Source: a virus. From it: a DNA stretch of 22,290 nt. The number at the start of each line of letters is the position of its first letter. The first letter of the stretch is position 1. The stretch covers positions 1 to 22,290 of IMG/VR virus record IMGVR_UViG_3300020404_002054; one strand, 5' to 3'. This document shows positions 13,620 to 20,939 of this stretch, in pieces. Below the pieces are notes generated by a model. That model was given only the letters and a program-made list of their open reading frames with translations, was not told the origin of the DNA and searched no databases. A program made the position numbers and the translations under genes.

Positions 13620-13882
13620 TTTTTTATTTCCTGTGTTTTTATAATATAATATGTATTCACTAGTTTGTCAAGTTGTTTTTTTAAAGTTATGTTATTTTCT
13701 GCCATAATGCACAAGTCTTGCCATTCTGTATAATCAAAAAAGTTACCCTGTGCCCTAGCAACAGCACCTGGATCGCCGCCTACTATCCAGCGGTCGATCT
13801 CAGGTCTGTTCTGATAACGAGCATAGGTAACTCCGTTAGCTCGCTCGTATATCAAAGGTTCATTTGGGATTAAACTCCCCAA
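13616..13882 (-). CDS. Conserved small phage protein, unknown function (88 aa)
   Basis: The protein begins MGSLIPNEPLIYERANGVTYARYQ, then a central GGDPGAVARAQGNFFDYTEWQDL, and ends in a Lys-rich helix. It resembles short hypotheticals of T4-like cyanophages that share the I-Y-E-R-A-N-G-V-T-Y-A core (recalled). The start is a TTG at 13880-13882 right after the stop of the transporter gene; the first in-frame ATG is much later. Its 3' end carries the kdsA promoter, and its stop overlaps the kdsA ATG. Confidence 0.65.
   Translation of the reverse strand: MGSLIPNEPLIYERANGVTYARYQNRPEIDRWIVGGDPGAVARAQGNFFDYTEWQDLCIMAENNITLKKQLDKLVNTYYIIKTQEIKK
13643..13671 (-). promoter_or_regulatory. kdsA: Sigma-70 promoter before kdsA
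   Basis: On the minus strand TTGACA (13666-13671), a 17-bp spacer and TATATT (13643-13648) lie inside the 3' end of the preceding small gene. There are 23 nt between the -10 box and the kdsA ATG, including AGGAAA, so this transcript has a normal short leader. It gives kdsA and kdsB their own start in addition to read-through. The -35 region reads TTGACAAAC, as does the one at 6021-6029. Confidence 0.7.
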
Positions 13883-14560
13883 TTACTTAGAAGCCTTTGG
13901 CTTACGTCCACGCTTTGGCTTTACTTCATCTTTCAAAACTAATGGATCTACGCCCATTTTGCTTTTCAAGTATTTCAGTAACAATCCATACGCTGGTAGG
14001 AACACAATTAAGCCTACAACAATTTTTGTTAATGTATTGTTGAATGCTACTGGTCCAACCCACGGCGCTGGATAAAACGCTGTGTAAAAGAAAGTATATG
14101 TATCAATGATGTTAGCCGCGATAGTTGAAATCGCCGGTGCCGCCCACCACATATCTGTATACTTTTCTCTAATGTGTTGGAACACATATACGTCAAGCAT
14201 TGTACCTACTGCATATGCAGTACCTGATGCAATACCTACTCTGTATGCATGTTCATCGCCTAGTGCAAGTAATACTAACACTGATGCAATAATTGCAGGA
14301 ATAATTGCCATTGCTACAACAGCTCTACCTGCCTGCTTACCGACCATACGTACTGTTAAGTCAGTTGCAACGACTACAATTGGAAATGTAAATGCGGCCG
14401 CCGCTAATGGAAACTCACCAAACAATGGTAAGTCTGCACCTGGGAACACATTAAATCTAATTGTAACTAAGTAATTACTTACTGCAATTACAAGTGTGTG
14501 TAGTATTACAAGATTTCTAATTAGAGTCTTGTCTACACCTTCTAAAAGTTTTCCGAACAT
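13883..14560 (-). CDS. yhhQ: Queuosine precursor transporter, YhhQ/VUT family
   Basis: The family imports preQ0 or preQ1-type 7-deazaguanine bases across the inner membrane. The 225-aa protein has about six hydrophobic segments: VILHTLVIAVSNYLV; PLAAAAFTFPIVVVATD; VVAMAIIPAIIASVLVLLAL; ASGTAYAVGTMLDVYVF; a later ISTIAANIIDTYTFFY; and IVVGLIVFLPAYGLLL. The family-like TDLTVRMVGKQAGR (with the conserved Asp and Gly) and SGTAYAVGTMLDVYVFQ are visible. The C-terminal tail is Lys-rich and cytosolic. AAGGAG precedes the ATG by 5 nt. No queCDE, tgt or dpdA gene is in the window. Phages with 7-deazaguanine DNA modification sometimes carry such transporters, so a role in DNA modification or tRNA-Q supply is possible. 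Confidence 0.85.
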   Translation of the reverse strand: MFGKLLEGVDKTLIRNLVILHTLVIAVSNYLVTIRFNVFPGADLPLFGEFPLAAAAFTFPIVVVATDLTVRMVGKQAGRAVVAMAIIPAIIASVLVLLALGDEHAYRVGIASGTAYAVGTMLDVYVFQHIREKYTDMWWAAPAISTIAANIIDTYTFFYTAFYPAPWVGPVAFNNTLTKIVVGLIVFLPAYGLLLKYLKSKMGVDPLVLKDEVKPKRGRKPKASK

Positions 14561-14571
14561 AAGTTCTCCTT

Positions 14572-14931
14572 CTATTTTTTCTTTACTGTAGTGCCTACTG
14601 TACGACGAACAATGTCATCGTGATTAAATTCAGCCCAGTAGAGTTCAAAAGCGACACCGTCTTCTAAACCTTCGAACTGGTGAATCTTACCTGGCTTCAC
14701 TTGTGTGAAGTCGCCTGGACCAAGAATAGTTTCATCAACTAATCCATCCTGATCCCCATCTTGCCAAACACGAACAATCATCTTGCCCGATTCAACATAG
14801 AATCCGTTCCATTTATATTTGTGTTCATGTTCTGAACACTTGTAACCTGCTTTGTATTCGATACGGTGAAATTCTAATACACCGTTAGCATGGATCAATT
14901 CTGTCTGACCCCATATCTTTCCTGCCTTCAT
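14572..14931 (-). CDS. Cupin-domain protein (119 aa)
   Basis: A single conserved small beta-barrel is suggested by the cupin motifs: YKCSEHEHKYKWNGFYVESGKM (around residues 30-51, with His-x-His and a downstream Glu as metal ligands) and GDFTQVKPGKIHQFEGL (about 73-89, with the third His). It has no signal peptide or extra domain. Substrate is unknown; neighbours are two 2OG oxygenase-like proteins and a transporter. The ATG overlaps the stop of the upstream oxygenase-like gene by 4 nt. Confidence 0.8.
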   Translation of the reverse strand: MKAGKIWGQTELIHANGVLEFHRIEYKAGYKCSEHEHKYKWNGFYVESGKMIVRVWQDGDQDGLVDETILGPGDFTQVKPGKIHQFEGLEDGVAFELYWAEFNHDDIVRRTVGTTVKKK

Positions 14932-15497
14932 TCTTTCTCTCCTATTTGGTATTCAAAGTCACAAACCAAAACTTTTCTATCAAACTGTGTAGGATATGTT
15001 CCATGATATACCATACCGTCCATTAGTACAACAGTACCTGGTACAGGATCCCATGTTTCCATTTTAGTTTTCTTTCCGTCGGCTACTATAGCAAATAAAG
15101 TTCCTGGTTCTAGCATATGATTGCCTGATATATGTCCTTCTAAAAATAGGACAGTTGTAAACACATTAGGACTTTCATGTCTATGTACACCAACAAAACA
15201 ATTTTTAAATGCAGGGTAATGTACCCACCATGTGCGTAATAACTTAATATTAGTTAATGGAAATTGTGCCTGCACAGACTCTTTTATAAAGTTTGCATAC
15301 GCACCTTGATCAATATCATGTGGATATTCAAATTCTTTATCGCTGTAACTGTCAGCATCTAAACTACCTGTAGGTAATTTATATTTGTAACTTGGACGTT
15401 TCTCGATATCAAACAAATCAAGGAACTGTGCATAGTCTTGATATTGTGTATCAAAGAACCAATTTTGATGTATCTTATTATATTCTTCTACGTTCAT
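14928..15497 (-). CDS. Putative Fe(II)/2-oxoglutarate-type oxygenase (189 aa)
   Basis: The second half looks like a double-stranded beta-helix: WWVHYPAFKNCFVGVHRHESP with candidate ligands His105 or His107, then TTVLFLEG, PGTVVLMDGMVYHGTYP with His165, and RKVLVCDFEY with Arg174 as the co-substrate anchor. The classic HxD is not seen (HRHE instead), so catalytic competence is less certain. The first 90 residues are poorly conserved. Overlaps: 4 nt with the next 2OG gene upstream and 4 nt with the cupin downstream, giving an operon. Confidence 0.65.
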   Translation of the reverse strand: MNVEEYNKIHQNWFFDTQYQDYAQFLDLFDIEKRPSYKYKLPTGSLDADSYSDKEFEYPHDIDQGAYANFIKESVQAQFPLTNIKLLRTWWVHYPAFKNCFVGVHRHESPNVFTTVLFLEGHISGNHMLEPGTLFAIVADGKKTKMETWDPVPGTVVLMDGMVYHGTYPTQFDRKVLVCDFEYQIGEKE

Positions 15498-16081
15498 TTA
15501 TCTACGTTATGGTTTCCTAATCTAAAGTTAAGCATGTCACCGTTACCGACTACCCAACCTGTTAGGATATATTTTGTATTGCTTAGAGGTGGATTGCCTC
15601 TATGTAAGTGTGTCCAACCAGCAGGCCAAATAACTACTCTGCCTTGTTTTGCATTTACTCTTTTTGCTTGGTATAGGAATTCTGTCTCTCCGCCTTCTGC
15701 TACGTCATTCAAATATATAGTCCATGCTAATACACGTTCAACTGTTGCTTCACCAAATCTTTCAGCATGCCATAAATGATAACCTTCACCTGACTTAGGC
15801 TCTGTACGTTGCATTATACACAAACTACTTATCAGGTCTCTATTTTTCAAATACGGAAAGTCATTTGCATATTCTTCTAAGCAAGGACCTAAACAATTAT
15901 ATATGTTATCTACAAAGTCTTTTCTTACTCCGTCTAATGCAATCTGTGTATCAGAAATAGCACTGCTATTCCTTTGCACCATTCTACCGCTGGTACTAGA
16001 TATTTGAAACCAACTTACTAATTCTTTTGTAAGTTCTTCTGGTATCCTATTATCATATATCCTAATAAAATCTTCTTCCAT
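15494..16081 (-). CDS. Fe(II)/2-oxoglutarate oxygenase, prolyl-hydroxylase-like (195 aa)
   Basis: The layout matches phage 2OG oxygenases related to prolyl 4-hydroxylase: GYHLWHAE (100-107), RVLAWTIYLNDVAEGGETEF (116-135), QGRVVIWPAGWTHLHRGNPP (146-165) and TKYILTGW (169-176). His105, Glu107 and His158 or His160 would be the iron triad, with Glu replacing the usual Asp of HxD, and Lys170 would bind 2OG. Oxygenases with these segments are frequent in T4-like marine phages; substrates are unknown. The ATG overlaps the preceding stop as TAATG. Confidence 0.85.
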   Translation of the reverse strand: MEEDFIRIYDNRIPEELTKELVSWFQISSTSGRMVQRNSSAISDTQIALDGVRKDFVDNIYNCLGPCLEEYANDFPYLKNRDLISSLCIMQRTEPKSGEGYHLWHAERFGEATVERVLAWTIYLNDVAEGGETEFLYQAKRVNAKQGRVVIWPAGWTHLHRGNPPLSNTKYILTGWVVGNGDMLNFRLGNHNVDK

Positions 16082-16587
16082 TAAAACAACTTTCCGTAAT
16101 CAATTAATTCAGTTTGACGTGTAACATCTCTTATAAAATATGCACACAAAGGATCTTTATCCATCGTAATAGGTACTGTTAATAGTTGTCCATTTTTTAC
16201 TTTTGGAAAAAACCATTTGACATCATTATAAAAATTAGTTACCTTGATATCACCAAAGTCAGGCTTAAAGCTGGTTAAAGGATTATATAGAAATGCTTCG
16301 AACCCTCTATCTGCTATGCTTGTTAATTGTAAAACTTCTAAATCATTTCCGCTTTCACTACATCCTACTGCCATATGCCAATCTATAGGCATCATTACTT
16401 CTTTACCTGCTATCTCTAAAACAATCGCCGGACTACTAAAAGATTCTAAAAATATTAAAGGCACATAAAAGAAATCTGGTTCCTTTGCATCTGAATTATC
16501 TAGTATACTAAATCTTATATCTTCTTCTAATTCATCAGGTAACTGTTGTAGATCTAGTGGCTCATTATCTAATGTTAATATTCTCAT
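16081..16587 (-). CDS. Conserved protein paired with uvsW (168 aa)
   Basis: The protein resembles hypotheticals that lie next to uvsW in T4-like cyanophages (recalled). Segments such as DFFYVPLIFLESF, VMMPIDWHMAVG, LTSIADRGFEAFLYNPL and VKWFFPKVKNGQLLTVPI are characteristic. It has no known enzyme motif. The N-terminal 35 residues are acidic. Its ATG lies right after the helicase stop (TAAATG), so it is translated with the helicase, and a role in recombination or replication is suggested by context only. Confidence 0.7.
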   Translation of the reverse strand: MRILTLDNEPLDLQQLPDELEEDIRFSILDNSDAKEPDFFYVPLIFLESFSSPAIVLEIAGKEVMMPIDWHMAVGCSESGNDLEVLQLTSIADRGFEAFLYNPLTSFKPDFGDIKVTNFYNDVKWFFPKVKNGQLLTVPITMDKDPLCAYFIRDVTRQTELIDYGKLF

Positions 16588-18045
16588 TTATTTCCAATCC
16601 ACTTTTTCTATTGTAAAAGGGTACTCTGCTTCCTTATAAAACTTTTTACGTTGTGTAAGGTGCCGCTTCGCAAACTTACATGTAGATGTAAGATCCCATA
16701 TCTGTACGAAGTCTTTGTCCTTTGCCTTTCTTACGCCTCTGCCTATTGATTGTATTACTCTTACAAAACTTTTACCAGGTTCAATAAGTACAAGATTAAA
16801 AATACGAGGTATGTTTATACCAACAGCCGCAACACCATAAGTAGCAATTACTACATGGTTGGTGCCTTCATTGATTTCATCATATGCTTCTTTTCTATCT
16901 TTTAACTTTACATCACCTTTGACAAACGTACTGCCTGGTATAAGTTCAGCAAGTGTTTCTCCTGCTGATATTCTGTCTACTAGTATTAATGTGTTGCCTG
17001 ATTGTTTTACATTGTTTAAAAGTTTGCCTATATACTCCATTCTTTCTTTATTTGTAACTAGATATTTTAATTCTGATTGATAATCACTATGCGATACTGT
17101 ATCCATTAATTGAACAACATTCACGTGACATTGTGATAGAACGCCTTTATCTTGTAATTCTTTTGCACTTATATTACCTATGACTGGTCCTAAACTTGCA
17201 TGAATACTTTCAAATTCAAATTTTTCTTTAGGTATAGTGCCTGTCAGTCCCCAACGTATAGGTGCATTTCTTAAATTTCTTGTTAGTAAGTTTTTCAGCA
17301 CTTCTGCTTTTGCTTGGTGTACCTCGTCAATAATAATAGTGCTTACACCTTCTAAAAACTCTGCAAGACTCAATACGGCTGAACCGTCTTTATGTTTCTT
17401 GTCAAGTATGTTTAAACTTTGCCAAGTACAAATTGTATGAGTCTTGCCTAGCTCTTTTCTGTCGCCAAAGTATACGCCAACATCAAGTCCACAGTTAATG
17501 TAGTCTTCTTCGGTTTGTGTTACCAAACTCTTATTAGGGACTACAACTAGACTACGTCCATATGGTTCTGTGATCTTCGATAGTGTAGCAGTGATAATAG
17601 TCTTTCCAGCGCCTGTAGCCACTTCTTGCAATGCTTGAGGATTTTGCAAAAAGTTGTTTACAACTTCTACTTGATAATCCCTTAATCGTATTGGTTCGCC
17701 TTCGGCAGGATGACCTTTTGGCCAGGTTTTATTACCCCAGAAATCTTCTTGTATATCTTTAAAATCTAATTGTATAGGATGACGTTTATCTTCAATGTCA
17801 ACTATTTGAACATTATTTTTTGCCAATACATCACTAATAATATTGAGATGATTAACATAACCGGAACCGCCGATACCAAAGAAAGCAACTTTGCCATCCC
17901 ATCTTCCCAACTTATATTGTGGCATGTATCTAGCGTATGGCACTTCAAACTTAAGAGCGTTAGCGAGCTTCCTGCGTACATCTACTTCTAGTCCTTCTAG
18001 TTTAATATTTACTTCGTCTTCAATTACTAATTTACATGTTGCCAT
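16588..18045 (-). CDS. uvsW: UvsW-like recombination helicase (superfamily 2)
   Basis: T4 UvsW unwinds branched DNA, including D-loops and stalled forks, and shifts phage replication from origin- to recombination-dependent start. The 485-aa length fits (T4 UvsW is about 500). SF2 motifs: RDYQ (122-125), Walker A VATGAGKT (142-149), DEVH (240-243), GLTGT (266-270), and QSIGRGVRKAKD near the end as motif VI. The N-terminal domain (about 1-100) has PYARYMPQYKLGRWDG and GSGYVNHLN, as in UvsW proteins. It starts with TAATG overlap to the 399-aa upstream gene. Confidence 0.92.
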   Translation of the reverse strand: MATCKLVIEDEVNIKLEGLEVDVRRKLANALKFEVPYARYMPQYKLGRWDGKVAFFGIGGSGYVNHLNIISDVLAKNNVQIVDIEDKRHPIQLDFKDIQEDFWGNKTWPKGHPAEGEPIRLRDYQVEVVNNFLQNPQALQEVATGAGKTIITATLSKITEPYGRSLVVVPNKSLVTQTEEDYINCGLDVGVYFGDRKELGKTHTICTWQSLNILDKKHKDGSAVLSLAEFLEGVSTIIIDEVHQAKAEVLKNLLTRNLRNAPIRWGLTGTIPKEKFEFESIHASLGPVIGNISAKELQDKGVLSQCHVNVVQLMDTVSHSDYQSELKYLVTNKERMEYIGKLLNNVKQSGNTLILVDRISAGETLAELIPGSTFVKGDVKLKDRKEAYDEINEGTNHVVIATYGVAAVGINIPRIFNLVLIEPGKSFVRVIQSIGRGVRKAKDKDFVQIWDLTSTCKFAKRHLTQRKKFYKEAEYPFTIEKVDWK

Positions 18046-19244
18046 TATACTATCTCAAAGTTCCTATTTGCATATCTATCTATCATTCCCATTTCATCGT
18101 AATAATGTAACAACAAATCTAAGTTTTCTACATAAGATTTACTCTTAGCTGAAGGACCTAAGTTTGCAAATGTTATACACATTGCAGGCTTAAAATCACT
18201 AACAACTAAAGGCTTAGGAACTTTATTATCTTTAATATACACTATTTTGGTATTTTTTGCAACCGAATTATTAAGTTTTTTTGCCTGTATATATTTGTTA
18301 AAATCTTTACTTGCTTGATCCATGTTATCTAATCTAAACAAGACACTATGGTCTTCTGCAGGTATTACTCCTTTACTTGCTTCATAAAATTCTTCTAACA
18401 TATGTATAGAGCTGTTACCTAAAATTACAATTATAGGATATCTTTTTAATTCTAATATAGTATCTACAACATTATTAAGATTATATTTTTTCTCTGCAAT
18501 AAAGATATTAGGTAGTTCTCGTTGTATAATTTTACTAGTTAATGTTGTGTAGTTTCTTAAATCTTTTTCAATTTCTTGCTCATCGAATATATGCAAACCA
18601 TATAAAAATCTTCTGTCATAATATAAACTTATATTTTCTCTAACATCGCCACAATCTTTTTCTAAATATTGTAATCCTTTTTCAGGTAAATTTTTAACTT
18701 GATAGTTGTATACACCTGGCACATATTCTTCTCTATTTTCTTGCATCAAAGTAAGCATATCATAAGTTTCAAGTAACTCATTTTCTATTTCAAACTTTTC
18801 ACCAAAGCGTTTTGCAATAGTTACTAATTGATAAAGATAATTTTCTGTGTAAGGAAATGTATGTGTATGTTCTTTGTACGTATGTACTTTAGGATCAATT
18901 CTTCTTATTTCTTCAATCCTGTCTATAATTTTTTTGCTGAAAGGAAAACGTATTTGTAACACATCATTAAGTTTTCTTAGCCAATGACTTCTATCTATTT
19001 CTCTTAATGGCAAACGTAATTCGTTTATATAGTTGTCTATATCTATATCTTGTTTTTCAAATTGCTTTCTATATTCTAATAATTTAGTTTTAACTAATTC
19101 ATATTGTCTATCAGTTAGAGCTGTGCCTTTTCTAAGTTGCCTAGCAATACTCGTAAGTATAGTAACATCTGGCTTTTCTATAACAAAAGCAGGTTCATAT
19201 ACAAGAGTTTCGAGACAACACTCGATAGATTTTACCTTAAACAT
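18045..19244 (-). CDS. Large conserved phage protein of unknown function (399 aa)
   Basis: I do not recognise a named family. Proteins with the segment LTSIARQLRKGTALTDRQ (residues about 30-47) are found in T4-like marine phages next to uvsW (recalled). The middle is charged and helical. The C-terminal third has alternating strands and helices (YPIIVILGNSSIHMLEEF, KIVYIKDNKVPKPLVVSDF, PAMCITFANLG) that could form a Rossmann-like or primase/helicase-associated fold. No Walker A or zinc motif is seen. Translation is coupled to uvsW by TAATG. It has its own consensus promoter with the ATG at the predicted +1. Confidence 0.75.
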   Translation of the reverse strand: MFKVKSIECCLETLVYEPAFVIEKPDVTILTSIARQLRKGTALTDRQYELVKTKLLEYRKQFEKQDIDIDNYINELRLPLREIDRSHWLRKLNDVLQIRFPFSKKIIDRIEEIRRIDPKVHTYKEHTHTFPYTENYLYQLVTIAKRFGEKFEIENELLETYDMLTLMQENREEYVPGVYNYQVKNLPEKGLQYLEKDCGDVRENISLYYDRRFLYGLHIFDEQEIEKDLRNYTTLTSKIIQRELPNIFIAEKKYNLNNVVDTILELKRYPIIVILGNSSIHMLEEFYEASKGVIPAEDHSVLFRLDNMDQASKDFNKYIQAKKLNNSVAKNTKIVYIKDNKVPKPLVVSDFKPAMCITFANLGPSAKSKSYVENLDLLLHYYDEMGMIDRYANRNFEIV

Positions 19245-19250
19245 AATGCT

Positions 19251-19279
19251 ATTATACTTTAATTTAACTTAGATGTCAA
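19251..19279 (-). promoter_or_regulatory. Consensus sigma-70 promoter, leaderless arrangement
   Basis: On the minus strand TTGACA (19274-19279), a 17-bp spacer and TATAAT (19251-19256) form a perfect promoter. The ATG at 19244 lies after exactly 6 nt (AGCATT), so its A is the expected +1. The -35 box is inside the last codons of the upstream gene. This starts the unit of the 399-aa protein, uvsW and the genes downstream. Confidence 0.85.
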
Positions 19280-20110
19280 GTGATTAATAGGTATTCCTTG
19301 AGAAATTTCTTCAACTGTCCATTCGGTATGTGCATAGTCATTAAGCCATTGTTGCCTATCTGGACGAATAGGATCTAATATTTTAGCCATATTACTAATG
19401 TCGTTTGCTACAGGATAAGCAAGACTGCTAGGGCCAACAAAAGCAGGAACACCGTTGATGATAGAATGAATCCCAGGATTGCTACTCCAAGAAACAGTAG
19501 CAAATATATCGCTAAACCCCATATCAAAATCGTCGTAAGTACCATTAATATACTGTGGCTCCCGTCTAGTTACATTATGTAATCCACGTTCTATGTGTTC
19601 TAATCTACAACGAGGATGAGGTCTAAATATAATAGGCTTATCTGTATACTTGCGGATTTCATCATATGTATTTAAGAACCAATTACTCATACGTGACATG
19701 TTTGTCCATTGCAGACTTTTATCATGTTGCCCACATATTAAAATATTTTTACCTTGTGTTTGCCAAGGTAATAGTTTTAGTCCTAGCTGAATGCTACGAG
19801 TATCATCGTTGCCATCATAACCAAAAAAAGCGTCTCTGTTAATCCCATTGAGTCCTACCTTCCATGTTGTTCCACGTTTAATACCGCCAACTTCTAATAC
19901 TATTGTTGGTCTGTTTTCTCTTTGGTTCCTTTCCCATATATCTTTGTTTCCGCCCATTCTGCCATGAAAAAGAACACTCCAAATGACATCAATGCCATCA
20001 TCACCATCAAGCACAACATCATGACCGAGAGCCAAAGCACCATCACGAAAGGCGTTAAAAACAGGCTTGCTATTAAGGGCACCAAATCTTTCATGTAAGT
20101 TAAACTTCAT
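19259..20110 (-). CDS. KpsC/KpsS-like putative glycosyltransferase (copy 1)
   Basis: The C-terminal half resembles the capsule-synthesis family (Capsule_synth; KpsC and KpsS are beta-KDO transferases). Landmarks: KNILICGQHDKSLQW, KPIIFRPHPRCRLEHIER (strand followed by H-P, a nucleotide-sugar-site type motif), DIFATVSWSSNPGIHSIINGVPAFVGP (S-x-x-G-I-x-S-I-x-x-G-x-P-A) and a final WLNDYAHTEWTVEEI. The 283-aa protein has no membrane segment. I start at ATG 20108-20110, which overlaps the stop of the upstream gene by 11 nt, rather than a TTG at 20140. Sister proteins are at 20936-21874 and 21871-22290. Substrate is not proven. Confidence 0.65.
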   Translation of the reverse strand: MKFNLHERFGALNSKPVFNAFRDGALALGHDVVLDGDDGIDVIWSVLFHGRMGGNKDIWERNQRENRPTIVLEVGGIKRGTTWKVGLNGINRDAFFGYDGNDDTRSIQLGLKLLPWQTQGKNILICGQHDKSLQWTNMSRMSNWFLNTYDEIRKYTDKPIIFRPHPRCRLEHIERGLHNVTRREPQYINGTYDDFDMGFSDIFATVSWSSNPGIHSIINGVPAFVGPSSLAYPVANDISNMAKILDPIRPDRQQWLNDYAHTEWTVEEISQGIPINHLTSKLN

Positions 20111-20939
20111 TCCAATATGCTTCTGGTCTATGCTGAACAAGATCTTTTGCTAGGCTTTTACCAGAATCTTTCCTTCCGCCTTTCATATGATCGAACCATG
20201 TACCTAAAACACAATTTATTAACGGATGTCCTCCGCCTCCTGTCTTGGCAGTCCTGTTAACAATGTTTGCTGTATAGTCTAGAACATTATCATCAATAGC
20301 TCTTAATTGATTGAGTATGTGTCCAAACACATAACTGTCATGCCATTCTTCCAATTCAAATATACCATTATCGGCATCTTCATAAAACCTTTCAAATTCT
20401 TTTAGGAACTGTATACACATAGGATGTCTCAAGTTCATTCCGTAAAATCCACACTCTGGCCAACTACGTGCATCTTTACCTCTACCTACAAATGTTAACC
20501 ATTTATCGTTAGGTAGTAGTTCAGCAAATTCTGGATAAGTTAATTCTTTATGTACATATGTGTCAGCATCTATCCATACTAACCAGTCAGTTTCTTTATC
20601 TTGGGCGGCATGAAAAACTGCATATACTTTGTTAGCAAATCTAACTGCGTCCCATTTAAATTCTTTATGATGGTCACGTGGACGTCTTTCTGGCCAAGGA
20701 CACTTGCCATTTGCTTTTGGAACATTGCCCCAACGTTCTTTAAATTTGTTTAATTTATGTAGGTTATACTTTGCATCATATATATCAACATGTCCGCCTT
20801 TAGATTCAGGCAAACAATCTTCAGCATAAACTTTAAGTTGTATCTTAGGATCTACTTTATCTGCATAACTGTCAATAAACCTTTGGCCATATTTTACTAA
20901 GCCTGGTTGATGAAATGTTGTTACTGCTGTTATTTTCAT
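20100..20939 (-). CDS. GT-A-like glycosyltransferase (279 aa)
   Basis: A retaining-type or GT8/GT-A-like nucleotide-sugar transferase is suggested by WLVWIDADTYVHKEL (119-133), where Asp124-Ala-Asp126 is a DxD metal motif. FKWDAVRFANKVYAVFHAA before it and ARSWPECGFYGMNLRHP after it fit the family's acceptor side. The N-terminus MKITAVTTFHQPGL is a normal strand start. I start at ATG 20937-20939, coupled as ATGA to the upstream gene, instead of a start at 21032. It sits between two KpsC/KpsS-like genes, so it probably adds sugars to the same glycan. The substrate is unknown. Confidence 0.75.
   Translation of the reverse strand: MKITAVTTFHQPGLVKYGQRFIDSYADKVDPKIQLKVYAEDCLPESKGGHVDIYDAKYNLHKLNKFKERWGNVPKANGKCPWPERRPRDHHKEFKWDAVRFANKVYAVFHAAQDKETDWLVWIDADTYVHKELTYPEFAELLPNDKWLTFVGRGKDARSWPECGFYGMNLRHPMCIQFLKEFERFYEDADNGIFELEEWHDSYVFGHILNQLRAIDDNVLDYTANIVNRTAKTGGGGHPLINCVLGTWFDHMKGGRKDSGKSLAKDLVQHRPEAYWNEV

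Noticed and set aside
14106-14474. A 122-aa plus-strand ORF opposite the YhhQ-like gene
   Set aside because: Its Ala/Thr/Ile-rich product is the antisense shadow of transmembrane codons; no ribosome-binding site or homology pattern.
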